Under the pieces are notes generated by a model that was not told where the DNA came from, made no database searches, and worked only from the letters and a program-made list of their open reading frames with translations. A program made the position numbers and the translations under genes. DNA of 64,000 nt from Pseudomonas sp. RIT-PI-AD (lineage in GTDB: Bacteria > Pseudomonadota > Gammaproteobacteria > Pseudomonadales > Pseudomonadaceae), in the NCBI RefSeq assembly GCF_025642785.1, contig NZ_JANZKU010000013.1, positions 62,001 through 126,000 of the forward strand, in the 5' to 3' direction. This document shows, one piece after another, positions 17,051 to 25,477 of this stretch. Numbering within the stretch: position 1 is the stretch's first letter; each line of letters starts with the position of its first letter.

Positions 17051-17806
17051 TCAGCGTTTCAGGTAGCGCACGCCGCCGTCCACCAGGACCTCCGCGCCGC
17101 GCATGAAGCTGGATTCGTCGGAAATCAGGAATACCGCGGCCTCGGCGATCTCCTCGGGACGCCCGAGGCGACCGATCGGCACCAGGGCGGCGATGCGCTC
17201 GCGCAAGGCGGCGGTCGCCTGCGGACCGGGCGCCACCTTGCCGAGGGCGGCGGTCTCGGTCGGCCCTGGGCTCAAGCCGTTGACCCGGATGCCGCGCCCG
17301 GCCAGTTCCGCCGACAGGGTGCGGGCCAGGGACAGCAGGGCCGCCTTGCTCGCCGCGTAGACGCTGCTGTCCGGCAGGCCGATATGGGCGCTGACCGACC
17401 CGCAGAGCACCACCGAGGCCGGTTCGGCGAACAACGGCAACAGGCGTTGCAAGAGGAAGAAGGGACCTTTCAGGTTGGTCGCCAGGACCCGGTCGAAGTC
17501 GGCTTCGCACCAGGCGTCGAGGGGTTGGTGAGTGACATCGCCGGCGTTGAGGAAAGCGCCGTCGAGGCGCGCCCAGCGCGTCCCCAGGCGCTCGGCCAGT
17601 TGGCCTTGCGCGGCGCTGTCGCCGGCCTCCACCGGCAGCGTCCAGAGGGCCTCGCCGAGGAGCCGGCGGGTGCGGGCCAGGGTTTCGGGGTCGCGCCCGG
17701 TGATCGCCACTTCGGCGCCTTCGGCGAGAAAGCGTCGCGCGCTGGCCAGGCCGATGCCGGCGCTGCCGCCGGTGACGAGGATGCGTTTACCTGAGAGTCG
17801 AGCCAT
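17051..17806 (-). CDS. Short-chain dehydrogenase/reductase
   Basis: A 251-aa classical SDR using NAD(P)H. It has the cofactor motif TGGSAGIG (about residues 12-19), an NAGDV segment for NNAG, the catalytic Ser in VLCGSVS, the YAASK Tyr/Lys pair and the PGPTET motif after it. A SSFMRGAEVLVDGG C-terminal signature is present. ATG at 17806 begins right before the first strand. It is divergent from an HxlR-type regulator over a 97-bp gap that carries an inverted repeat. HxlR regulators commonly control adjacent oxidoreductases in response to electrophiles such as quinones or aldehydes. The substrate is unknown. Confidence 0.93.
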   Translation of the reverse strand: MARLSGKRILVTGGSAGIGLASARRFLAEGAEVAITGRDPETLARTRRLLGEALWTLPVEAGDSAAQGQLAERLGTRWARLDGAFLNAGDVTHQPLDAWCEADFDRVLATNLKGPFFLLQRLLPLFAEPASVVLCGSVSAHIGLPDSSVYAASKAALLSLARTLSAELAGRGIRVNGLSPGPTETAALGKVAPGPQATAALRERIAALVPIGRLGRPEEIAEAAVFLISDESSFMRGAEVLVDGGVRYLKR

Positions 17807-17849
17807 CCGGGTGCTCCGGTCGAGACGGGCACCCAGGTTGCGCACGAAA

Positions 17850-17882
17850 GTATGCAAAGTATAGTAGGCACCTTATGCATAC
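17850..17882. promoter_or_regulatory. Inverted-repeat operator between SDR and HxlR genes
   Basis: A perfect inverted repeat GTATGCA (17850-17856) / TGCATAC (17876-17882) sits in the shared promoter region. Between the arms is AAGTATAGT, a likely -10 element. HxlR proteins bind such dyads as dimers and autoregulate, so this is the expected operator for both divergent genes. Position and symmetry are seen; binding is inferred. Confidence 0.6.
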
Positions 17883-17903
17883 CCAGGGAGCCAGGAGATA
17901 CCC

Positions 17904-18269
17904 ATGCCCAACCTCGCGGCTACCAGCCCTACCGACCGCCCGTCGGTGGAGTGCCCGATGCTCAGGTTCATCGACATCATCGCCGGCAAATGGGCGATCC
18001 CGATTCTCTACCGCTTGATCGTGCTGGACGATGCGGTGCGCTTCAGCGAATTGCAGCGGGCGATCGGGCGCATCACCCAGAAGGAACTGACCAAGCAGTT
18101 GCGCGCCTTCGAGCAACGCGGGCTGGTGTCGCGGCAGGTGTTCGCCCAGGTGCCGCCGCGGGTGGAGTACCGCATCACCGCGCTGGGTGCCACCCTGCGC
18201 GAACCCCTGAGCGCGCTGGCCGCCTGGATGGACGCCCACGCGGAAGAACTGCGGGCCACGGGCGGCTAG
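17904..18269 (+). CDS. HxlR/MarR-like family transcriptional regulator
   Basis: A 121-aa winged-helix regulator. It has the HxlR hallmarks: an N-terminal Cys (VECPMLRFIDIIAGKWAIPILYRL), the FSELQRAIGRITQKELTKQLRAFEQRGLVSR recognition helices and a VEYRITALGATL wing. The lone Cys at about residue 17 is the redox- or electrophile-sensing position in several family members. ATG at 17904 has GGAG upstream. It probably represses the divergent SDR gene through the dyad between them. Confidence 0.93.
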   Translation: MPNLAATSPTDRPSVECPMLRFIDIIAGKWAIPILYRLIVLDDAVRFSELQRAIGRITQKELTKQLRAFEQRGLVSRQVFAQVPPRVEYRITALGATLREPLSALAAWMDAHAEELRATGG

Positions 18270-18284
18270 GGAAGCGCTTGGCGT

Positions 18285-18764
18285 TCAGTGACGCAGCAAC
18301 AGTTTGCCTTCGATCGGCTGGTAATGATCGGCGGCGCGCACCAGGGACTGGGCGGTGAGGCCGGGCACGCCGTAGACCCAGGACTCGACCCCGTGGCGCT
18401 GGCGGATGCGCTCCAGCAGCAGGTCGAAATCGCCGTCCCCGGAGGCCAGCACCACCGCATCCACCCGCTCCGCCGCCTCCAGCACGTCGAGGGTGATGCC
18501 CACGTCCCAGTCGCCCTTGGCCGAACCGTCGGCGCGCTGGATGTAGGGTTTGAGCTTCACCGTGAAGCCCAGGTTGCGCAGGATCTGCTGGAACTGCTGC
18601 TGCTTCGGGTCGCCCCGGTCGATGGCATAAGCATAGGCCTCAGCGATCCTGCCGAGCCCCGCCACCTGGGCCCACAGCGCCGCATAGTCGAAGTGACAGC
18701 CGTAGGCCTGGCGCACGGTGTAGTAGAGGTTCTGTACGTCGGCGAACAGGGCGATGGATTTCAA
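18285..18764 (-). CDS. NYN domain protein (LabA/DUF88 PIN-like nuclease)
   Basis: A 159-aa PIN-like protein of the NYN family. Conserved acidic metal-binding residues appear in ALFADVQNLYYT (residues 5-16), in KGDWDVGITLDVL and in LASGDGDFDLLLERI. This pattern matches LabA/Limkain-type NYN domains, predicted to be Mg-dependent RNases. Length fits a stand-alone domain. ATG at 18764. It sits alone between HxlR and DUF2076 genes. RNA substrate unknown. Confidence 0.92.
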   Translation of the reverse strand: MKSIALFADVQNLYYTVRQAYGCHFDYAALWAQVAGLGRIAEAYAYAIDRGDPKQQQFQQILRNLGFTVKLKPYIQRADGSAKGDWDVGITLDVLEAAERVDAVVLASGDGDFDLLLERIRQRHGVESWVYGVPGLTAQSLVRAADHYQPIEGKLLLRH

Positions 18765-18834
18765 GACGGGCTCCGGTGGCCTCGAGGCGGGCGGCGATTA
18801 TCGCAGCCCACGGCCGCCGAAGCATACGCGCCGG

Positions 18835-19548
18835 TCAGACGAAGGTGTCGTCGTCGGAGAAAAAGCCCGCGTCGTCGCTGAAGTCGGCGTCGCCGAAGCC
18901 CGGGTCGGCGTACCCCGGGTCGGTGTCGTTGACCGGCAGGGCACCGAACTGGTCGGGGGTCATGTGGCTGGTGTCGAGGTCGCTGTCGGCGAGGAAGCTG
19001 ACGTCCTGGTCGTTGGGTTCGAGGGCGGCCGCCGGCTGGATGATTTCGACGATCTCCTGGGGACTCCCGTGCTGGAACAGGCCGGTGAGCATGTCCGCCA
19101 GCATCACCCCGCCCGCCACGCCCGCCGCCGTCTGCAGTGCGCCGCCGAGAAAGCTACCGGCCCGCGAGGGTACATTCGGCGCCGGATAGGCCGCACCGGG
19201 CGGCGTCGCCGGGGCGTTCGCCCAGTTGCCGGCGCTGGCCGGTGCCGGTGCCGGTGCCGTATTGCGGCCGCCGACGCCGAACAGGCCGGCGAGGAAGCCG
19301 CCGCTGCTCGGCTTGGCGCGGGCCTGGGCGACTTCGGCTTCGAGTTGCTTGACGCGTTGGTCGAGGCGCTTGAGCGCCGCCTCCTGGATCAGGATGACCT
19401 GGGCCATGTAGTAAGGCGCCGAGGGCTGTGCGGCGAGGTGGCTGTTGATCTGCGCTTCCGCCTGGGGATCGGGTGCGGCGGCCTGCGCTTCGGCTGTCTT
19501 CAAGCGGTTGAACAGGCCATCGATCAGGGTTTGTTCGGTCGGTTCCAT
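18835..19548 (-). CDS. DUF2076 family protein
   Basis: A 237-aa protein of the DUF2076 family. The N-terminal coiled-coil region (residues 1-85) starts TEQTLIDGLFNRLK, contains a QPSAPYYMAQVILIQE segment and ends in LDQRVKQLEAEVAQ. A Gly/Pro/Ala-rich linker follows (about 90-135). A hydrophobic Gly/Ala-rich segment (about 140-165, GGALQTAAGVAGGVMLADML) could insert in or associate with a membrane. The tail is strongly acidic with FSDD repeats. ATG at 19548 is preferred over a start ten codons upstream. The function of this family is unknown. Confidence 0.88.
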   Translation of the reverse strand: MEPTEQTLIDGLFNRLKTAEAQAAAPDPQAEAQINSHLAAQPSAPYYMAQVILIQEAALKRLDQRVKQLEAEVAQARAKPSSGGFLAGLFGVGGRNTAPAPAPASAGNWANAPATPPGAAYPAPNVPSRAGSFLGGALQTAAGVAGGVMLADMLTGLFQHGSPQEIVEIIQPAAALEPNDQDVSFLADSDLDTSHMTPDQFGALPVNDTDPGYADPGFGDADFSDDAGFFSDDDTFV

Positions 19549-19628
19549 GGTCTCGCCTGCGCTGCGAATTGGACACAAGATGGCGGTTTGAGCAAGCTGG
19601 CCGGTCCAAGTTCCCCGTGGAGACCGCC

Positions 19629-20183
19629 ATGCACACGCCTGCCGCGCTGCTGATCATCGACCTGCAACAGGGCATGCGCGAAGCGCGCCTGGGGCCGCGC
19701 AACAACCCCGGCGCGGAGGAACGCCTGGCCGCCCTGCTGGCCCACTGGCGGGCGCGCGACTGGCCGCGCGTGCATGTCCGTCACATGTCCCTGAGCCCCG
19801 CCTCGGTGTTCTTCCCCGGCCAGCCGGGCGCGGAATTCCAGCCCGCGTTCAGGCCCGCCGAGGGCGAGCAGGTGCTGGAAAAGAACGTGCCCGATGCCTT
19901 CGCCCTCAGCGGCCTGGAGCGCTGGTTGCGGGTACGCGGCATCCAGCGCCTGGCGATCGCCGGGGTCGCCAGCGAGAACTCGGTGGAAGCCACCGCCCGC
20001 AGTGCCGGTTGCCTGGGTTTCCGGACCTGGGTGGTGGCGGACGCCTGCTTTACCTTCGCCAAAGCCGATCACGCCGGCCGGCCGCGCAGCGCCGATGAGG
20101 TGCACGACATGGCGATGGCCAACCTGCACGGCGAATACGCCGAGGTGATCGACAGCCAGCGGCTGCTCGCAGCCTGGCCCTGA
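19629..20183 (+). CDS. Isochorismatase-family hydrolase lacking the usual Cys
   Basis: A 184-aa cysteine-hydrolase-fold protein. The catalytic Asp is visible in LLIIDLQQGM, and the cis-peptide region GVASENSVEATAR corresponds to the GVATxxCVxxTA nucleophile motif of the family. At the nucleophile position the residue is Ser rather than Cys, an unusual substitution that may alter or abolish amidase activity. The central Lys is likely in VLEKNVPDAF. ATG at 19629. The gene is divergent from the DUF2076 gene. Substrate unknown. Confidence 0.88.
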   Translation: MHTPAALLIIDLQQGMREARLGPRNNPGAEERLAALLAHWRARDWPRVHVRHMSLSPASVFFPGQPGAEFQPAFRPAEGEQVLEKNVPDAFALSGLERWLRVRGIQRLAIAGVASENSVEATARSAGCLGFRTWVVADACFTFAKADHAGRPRSADEVHDMAMANLHGEYAEVIDSQRLLAAWP

Positions 20184-20255
20184 AGGGCCACACGCATTTG
20201 GCCACTCCGGCGGCTTCCGCTACAGTAGCCGCCCGCCTCCGCCGTGACCTTGCCG

Positions 20256-20921
20256 ATGACAGCTTTCAGCGCGCTTCGCGATTCCTGGTATTTCTTCAGC
20301 CGCCACCTGCCGGCCATCGCGCTGCTCAGCCTGCCCTTGATCACCCTGGAGGCGCTGCTGGAGGCGTTCATCGAAGCGCATACGGCGAAGGCCGAGCCCT
20401 CGCTCTATTCGCTGCTGGCGAACCTGCTGTTCTACCCGCTCTACAGCGCCGCGTTGATCCTGTTCCTCGACGCCCGCAGCCGCGGCGAGCATCCGCACAC
20501 CCTGGCCCTGTGGAGCGGCGCGCTGCGCCTGTGGCCGCGCTTCGCGTTGCTCACCGGCCTCAACGTGCTGCTGTTCATGCTGGGGTTCGCCGCCTACGTG
20601 CTGCCGGGCGTCTGGTTGATGGTGAAGCTCGGCTTTTCCGAATACCTGCTGACCCTGCGCGGCCACTCGCCGCTGACGGCGATCCGCGACAGCTTCCTGC
20701 TCAGCCGCGGCCACTTCTGGACCATCGCGCTGTGCATCGCCCTGGCCTTGGCGCCGGTCTGGGCCCTGGACTGGCTGTTCGGCCTGTGGCTGGGCGACGA
20801 TCCCGCGCCCCTGCTCGCGGTGCTGACCACGGTGATCAGCGGCTTCTTCCAGTTGTTCTCCGGGGTGGTGCTGTTCCGCCTGTTCATGCAACTGGAACGG
20901 CCGCCCGCGCCGCCCCATTGA
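20256..20921 (+). CDS. YciC-like (UPF0259) inner-membrane protein
   Basis: A 221-aa integral membrane protein with about six predicted helices. The N-terminal DSWYFFSRHLPAIALLSLPLI segment and the central FLLSRGHFWTIALCIALALAPVWALDWLF segment fit the UPF0259/YciC pattern. The C-terminus ends after a last helix with a short Pro-rich tail. ATG at 20256 is used; a GTG four codons upstream is an alternative. It is 73 bp upstream of the exonuclease/phosphatase-fold gene on the same strand. No biochemical role is known for the family. Confidence 0.85.
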   Translation: MTAFSALRDSWYFFSRHLPAIALLSLPLITLEALLEAFIEAHTAKAEPSLYSLLANLLFYPLYSAALILFLDARSRGEHPHTLALWSGALRLWPRFALLTGLNVLLFMLGFAAYVLPGVWLMVKLGFSEYLLTLRGHSPLTAIRDSFLLSRGHFWTIALCIALALAPVWALDWLFGLWLGDDPAPLLAVLTTVISGFFQLFSGVVLFRLFMQLERPPAPPH

Positions 20922-20993
20922 GCCCACCGTGGGCGGCCCGCGCCGGCTCCGCTATGCTCGGGGCACCTCGAGCCACCCGGTGCGTTTCCTCCG

Positions 20994-22076
20994 ATGCCCC
21001 GCTTCCTGCGTTCCCTGTCGTTCGGCCTGGCGCTCGTCGTCCTGGCGCTTTCCGCGGTGATCTACTCGCTCACCTGGCACCCCGCGCAGCGCGAGCCGGC
21101 GGCGTCGCATTGCGCCGCACCGGCGCCGGCTCTGCGCGCGGGGCAGGCGCTGAAGGTGATGACTTGGAACCTGCAATACCTGGCCGGTAAGGGCTATCTG
21201 TTCTGGAACGACCTGGCCGACGGCAGCGGCCCCGACGAACGCCCGACGCCCGCCGACCTGGCCCACACCCTGGACGAAGCGGCGCGGGTGCTGCGCGATG
21301 AACGCCCGGACCTGGTCCTGCTCCAGGAACTCCACGACGGCGCCAAGGCCAGCGACTACCAGGATCAACTGGCGCTGCTGGAAGAACGCCTCGCCGACCT
21401 CTACCCCTGCACCGCGCAAGCCTTCTACTGGAAGTCCGCCTTCGTGCCGCACCCGCGCATCCTAGGCAGCGTCGGCATGAAGCTCGCCGTGCTCAGTCGC
21501 TACCGCATCGACAGCGCCGAGCGGCTGCAACTGCCGCTGGCCCATGGCGATCCCCTGGCCCGCCAGTTCGGCCTGAAGCGGGCGCTGCTGGTGGCGCGCC
21601 TGCCCATCGCGGGCGGCGGCTCGCTGGCGGTGCTCGACACCCATCTGGATGCGCCGCTGCCGGGCGACGATACCCTGCCGCGGCAGTTGGCGAAGAGCCT
21701 GGAAGCCCTCGGTGAACTGGATGCCGCCGGCACGCCGTGGATCTTCGGCGGCGACTTGGCCGCGGCGCCGCCCGGCCAGGCCGAGCGCCTCGCGGCGATC
21801 CTCGGCGGAACGGCGAGCGACGCGCTGGCGCCGCTGTACGGGCGCTACCCGATGATTCCCGCCCTGGAGGAAGCCGACGGGGCCGAACAGGCGCGCTGGC
21901 TCACCCACTTCCCCAACGACCCCCGGGTGAGCGCGCCGGATCGCACCTCGGACTACCTGTTCCACAGTCCGGGGCTGACCCGGCTGGACGCGCAGGTCAG
22001 GCAACGCGACACCCTGCGCATCTCCACCCATCTGCCGCTGAGCGCGCGCCTGCTGCTGCCCGCCGCGCATCCCTGA
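20994..22076 (+). CDS. Endonuclease/exonuclease/phosphatase family protein, exported or membrane-anchored
   Basis: A 360-aa protein with an N-terminal hydrophobic segment (about residues 5-28) that is either an uncleaved anchor or a signal peptide, followed by an EEP domain. The metal site is seen in VMTWNLQYL and LVLLQELHD. The catalytic region continues in VLDTHLDAPLPGDDTL and IFGGDLAAAPPG. The final SDYLFHSPGL...STHLPLSARL holds the closing Asp/His pair. EEP enzymes cleave nucleic acid or phosphate esters; a periplasmic location suggests a nuclease or phosphodiesterase. ATG at 20994. It is convergent with hrpB. Confidence 0.9.
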   Translation: MPRFLRSLSFGLALVVLALSAVIYSLTWHPAQREPAASHCAAPAPALRAGQALKVMTWNLQYLAGKGYLFWNDLADGSGPDERPTPADLAHTLDEAARVLRDERPDLVLLQELHDGAKASDYQDQLALLEERLADLYPCTAQAFYWKSAFVPHPRILGSVGMKLAVLSRYRIDSAERLQLPLAHGDPLARQFGLKRALLVARLPIAGGGSLAVLDTHLDAPLPGDDTLPRQLAKSLEALGELDAAGTPWIFGGDLAAAPPGQAERLAAILGGTASDALAPLYGRYPMIPALEEADGAEQARWLTHFPNDPRVSAPDRTSDYLFHSPGLTRLDAQVRQRDTLRISTHLPLSARLLLPAAHP

Positions 22077-22098
22077 CGGCCCGCCGGAGCCGCGCTGC

Positions 22099-24633
22099 TC
22101 AGCGCCGCGGCTTGGCCCGCGCGGTGGGTTCGGCGACCAGCGGATCCTCGGGCCAGTAATGCTTGGGATAGCGCCCCTTGAGGTCCTTCTTCACCTCGGC
22201 GTAGGTGGTGCGCCAGAAGCTCGCCAGGTCCTGGGTGACCTGCACTGGCCGCCGCGCCGGCGACAGCAGGTGCAGCTTCACCCCCAGGCGTCCGCCGCCG
22301 ATGCGCGGGGTGTCGGCCAGGCCGAACAGCTCCTGCAACCGCACCGCCAGCACCGGCGGGTCGTCCTGGTAGTCCAGGCGGATGCGAGAGCCGGACGGCA
22401 CCTCCAGGGTTTTCGGCGCCAGTTCATCGAGGCGCTGCGGCAGCGGCCAGGGCAGCACGCCCTGGAGGATCGCCGAGAGGTCGAGTTGGGCGAAATGACT
22501 CAGCCGGGCGACCTTGCCTAGGTAAGGCGCCAGCCAGCTCTCCAGATCCGCGAGCAGCGCCGCATCGCTGACGTCCGGCCACTCGCTGCCGCCCTGCCGC
22601 TCCAGGTCGAGCCGACGCAGCAGCGCGACCCGCGCCTGCCACTGACGCAGTTCGGCGGTCCAGGGCAGCAATTCGAGCCCCTTGCGCCGCACCAGGGCCA
22701 CCAGCGCGCGGCTGCGACTGGCCTCGTCCAGCGCCGCCAAGGGTTCGCGCGCCAGCACCAGCTCGCCCACCCGCCGCTGGCGTTCGGCGCGCAGCACGCC
22801 TTCGCGTTCGTCCCAGTCGAGGACGTCCTGGACGGCGACCTGCTCGGCCAGCGGTCCCTCGAACAAGGCCGGGTCCAGTTCGGCGGCCAGGTAGATGCGT
22901 TCCTCGCGCTGGCCCTGGCGGCTGCCCAGGTCGGCGATCACCAGCCAGGGTGCCTTCATCAGCGCGTCCGGCTCGCCGAACACCGCGGCGCGGCCATTGG
23001 CCAGGCGATAGCCGGCGCCGGCCTCGCGGCGTTGCCGGGCCACCCGGTCGGGGTAGGCGAAGGCCAGCAGGCAGCCGAGCCAGCGCGGGTGTTCGGGGTC
23101 GGCCACCGCCCGCTCGACCGGGCCGCGCAGGTAGCTGCGGAACTGCCGGGACAGTTGCCACGCGCGCTGCACGCCGCCCCGGGCGCCACGGGCGGCGTTC
23201 GCGCCCTCCAGCAGGAGCAGACGGTTGTGCAGGTCGGCATCGCCCGCGCCGCGCAGGATGTCGCGCTCGCCGAGCAACGCGGCGAGGTCGCAGGCCAGGC
23301 CGCCGAGGCCGAGGGCCTGACCGCGCAACAACAGGTGGGCGATGCGCGGGTGGGTCGGCAGGCGGGCCATGGCATGGCCATGGGGGCTCAGGCCGCCCTT
23401 GTCGTTCAACGCGCCGAGCCGTGCCAGCAGGTCGCGGGCCTGGGCCAGCGCGGCCGGCGGGGGCGGATCGAGCCAGCGCAGCTCGTCCGCGGCGACGCCC
23501 CAGCGCGCCAGTTGCAGGGCCAGGCCGGCGAGGTCGGCCTGGAGGATTTCCGCCGCGCCATGGGCCGGCAGGTGTTCGTGCTGCGCCTGCGACCAGAGCC
23601 GGTAGCACACCCCCGGCTCGAGCCGCCCGGCCCGCCCCGCGCGCTGGGTCGCCGAGGCCCGGGCGATACGCTGGGTGTCCAGGCGGGTCATGCCGCTCGC
23701 CGGGTCGAAGCGTGGGACCCGCTCCAGGCCGGCATCCACCACCACCCGCACGCCGTCGATGGTCAGGCTGGTTTCGGCGATGTTGGTGGCCAGCACCACC
23801 TTGCGCATGCCCGCCGGTGCCGGCTCGATGGCGGCGCGCTGGGCGGCCAGGTCCAGCTCGCCGTGCAGCGGGCAGACCCGCACGTCCGGGCGAGCGGCCA
23901 GGGCGTCGTCGAGCAACGCGGCGACGCGGCGGATTTCCGCCTGGCCGGGAAGGAACGCCAGCAGGCTGCCCGGCTCGTCGGCCAGGGCCTGCAGCAGGGT
24001 CTGCGCCATCCGCGGTTCGAGGCCCTCGCGCTCGTAGGGGCCGGCGGCCTGCAGCGACCGTCCCCAGCGAATGTCGACCGGGTACATGCGGCCCTCGCTG
24101 CGTACCACCGGCGCGTCCTCGAGCAACGACGACAGCCGCTCGCCCTCCAGGGTGGCGGACATCAGCAGCACCTTCAGCGACGGTTCGTCGCGCAGCAAGG
24201 CGCGTCCGGCGAGGGTCAGCGCCAGGGCCAGGTCGGCGTCCAGGCTGCGCTCGTGGAATTCATCGAAGATCACCAGGCCGACGCCCTCCAGGGCCGGATC
24301 GTCCTGCAAGCGGCGGACGAGAATGCCCTCGGTCACCACTTCGATACGGGTGCGCGGGCCGACCTTGCTTTCCAGGCGGATGCGGTAGCCGACGGTCTCG
24401 CCGAGGGCGTCGCCGGATTCGCTGGCCAGGCGCTCGGCAGCGGCGCGGGCGGCCAGCCGGCGCGGCTCCAGCATCAGGATGCGCTGCCCGGCGAGCCAGG
24501 GTTCGCCGAGCAGGGCCAGCGGCACGCGGGTGGTCTTGCCCGCCCCGGGGGGCGCTTCCAGTACGGCTTCATCCCGCGCGGCAAGGGCGGCGCGCAGGTC
24601 CGGGAGGATGGCGTCGATGGGGAGTTGTTTCAT
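22099..24633 (-). CDS. hrpB: ATP-dependent helicase HrpB
   Basis: An 844-aa DExH-box helicase. N-terminal motifs include Walker A (APPGAGKTT), EPRRLAARA, the DEFH box in VIFDEFHERS and SAT (LMSATLEGERL). The second RecA domain has VVLATNIAETSLTIDGV and QRAGRAGR. A helicase-associated region and the HrpB C-terminal domain follow, ending PKHYWPEDP, typical of HrpB. ATG at 24633 is used; 56 upstream codons in frame have no homology-like content. It is core genome and marks the left boundary of the exosortase island. Its RNA target is not established. Confidence 0.95.
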   Translation of the reverse strand: MKQLPIDAILPDLRAALAARDEAVLEAPPGAGKTTRVPLALLGEPWLAGQRILMLEPRRLAARAAAERLASESGDALGETVGYRIRLESKVGPRTRIEVVTEGILVRRLQDDPALEGVGLVIFDEFHERSLDADLALALTLAGRALLRDEPSLKVLLMSATLEGERLSSLLEDAPVVRSEGRMYPVDIRWGRSLQAAGPYEREGLEPRMAQTLLQALADEPGSLLAFLPGQAEIRRVAALLDDALAARPDVRVCPLHGELDLAAQRAAIEPAPAGMRKVVLATNIAETSLTIDGVRVVVDAGLERVPRFDPASGMTRLDTQRIARASATQRAGRAGRLEPGVCYRLWSQAQHEHLPAHGAAEILQADLAGLALQLARWGVAADELRWLDPPPPAALAQARDLLARLGALNDKGGLSPHGHAMARLPTHPRIAHLLLRGQALGLGGLACDLAALLGERDILRGAGDADLHNRLLLLEGANAARGARGGVQRAWQLSRQFRSYLRGPVERAVADPEHPRWLGCLLAFAYPDRVARQRREAGAGYRLANGRAAVFGEPDALMKAPWLVIADLGSRQGQREERIYLAAELDPALFEGPLAEQVAVQDVLDWDEREGVLRAERQRRVGELVLAREPLAALDEASRSRALVALVRRKGLELLPWTAELRQWQARVALLRRLDLERQGGSEWPDVSDAALLADLESWLAPYLGKVARLSHFAQLDLSAILQGVLPWPLPQRLDELAPKTLEVPSGSRIRLDYQDDPPVLAVRLQELFGLADTPRIGGGRLGVKLHLLSPARRPVQVTQDLASFWRTTYAEVKKDLKGRYPKHYWPEDPLVAEPTARAKPRR

Positions 24634-24883
24634 GGAGGGAGCTTCTATTTTGACGAGGCAGTATAAAGCGAGCCGCCTAGACAGATCGCCTAAAAGCATT
24701 TCCCCCGAGCGATCCAAGTCAGTTCCTGAAGTGCATGAATGAAGGACTAAACAGCAGTCATTGCGGTCGTCAGGCTCCGAAGCGGACTTGCTAGGCGGCA
24801 CCTGGTTCCGGGAAGCATTTGGGTAAAACTCGCGTCATGCCATATCCCCTGCGCCTAGCAAGTTGGGTTAGGCGCCCTTGGCT
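24634..24883. repeat. Intergenic region with inverted repeats at the island edge
   Basis: This 250-bp gap between hrpB and the exosortase-associated gene carries a perfect 12-bp inverted repeat: ACTTGCTAGGCG at 24786-24797 and CGCCTAGCAAGT at 24852-24863. Overlapping its right arm is a hairpin GCGCCTA/TAGGCGC at 24851-24875. No U-tract follows. It may be a junction scar, a terminator-like structure for the minus-strand operon or a recombinase site. No gene is seen here. Confidence 0.5.
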
Positions 24884-25477
24884 CTATGCTTTATCCAATT
24901 GCGCATCCATCAGTGTGGCGATAAAGGGTCGATCGAGGCGCAACCAAAGCAAAACGGGTATCAGTGTCGGTAATAGCAATGTTCCAACCTGATATCCCAG
25001 GCCGATCAAGTTGAGCTGCAACATAGAAAACTTCGTGGTGGCCTGGGTCACTTCACGCGCATGGAAAGCAATGGCAACCAGCCAACTGAGACATACGCTC
25101 CACGCCTGAAAAGGCACCAACGCCATAAAGCCCAGCAGTACTTTCCACCAGAACCCTCGGCAGCGGGCAGCAAGCAGAAGGGTAATCAGCAGCGGAAGGC
25201 CGTAACAGCAAGTCAACAGATGAACCTCAGGCGTCAGTTCGGCCAACCGCCCGCTCGCATGAGGAACCTGTAGTGAAGTCAGCAGCGTCTGACTGACCCC
25301 AGTTAGTTCACTGCCCCTTACCCAATCGGAAAAGAACGCGCCCATGGCTTTTTCGGCCAACCAGGCCGCAGGCCGTACCAGCAGTTCGCGTAGCCAGTAC
25401 CACAGCGCCAGCACGGGCCCGAGCAGCACCAAGGCCCGAAGAAAAAAACAAATGATGGGACTAGGCAGCAGCGACAT
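24884..25477 (-). CDS. Exosortase H-associated membrane protein
   Basis: A 197-aa polytopic inner-membrane protein with five or so hydrophobic helices: about residues 10-30, 90-105, 113-135, 160-180 and a possible re-entrant one near 35-50. It follows exosortase H with a 17-bp overlap, which matches the usual gene pairing for this uncharacterised XrtH partner. Charged residues cluster in short loops (WLAEKAMG, AFHAREVTQ). It has no recognisable catalytic motif, so it is likely an accessory for sorting or presentation of IPTL-CTERM substrates. The identity rests on length, topology and adjacency rather than on a diagnostic motif. Confidence 0.82.
   Translation of the reverse strand: MSLLPSPIICFFLRALVLLGPVLALWYWLRELLVRPAAWLAEKAMGAFFSDWVRGSELTGVSQTLLTSLQVPHASGRLAELTPEVHLLTCCYGLPLLITLLLAARCRGFWWKVLLGFMALVPFQAWSVCLSWLVAIAFHAREVTQATTKFSMLQLNLIGLGYQVGTLLLPTLIPVLLWLRLDRPFIATLMDAQLDKA

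Noticed and set aside
24786-24875. Possible integron attC site
   Set aside because: The inverted repeats resemble R boxes superficially, but the outer RYYYAAC/GTTRRRY pair does not match at both ends and no integrase is in view.
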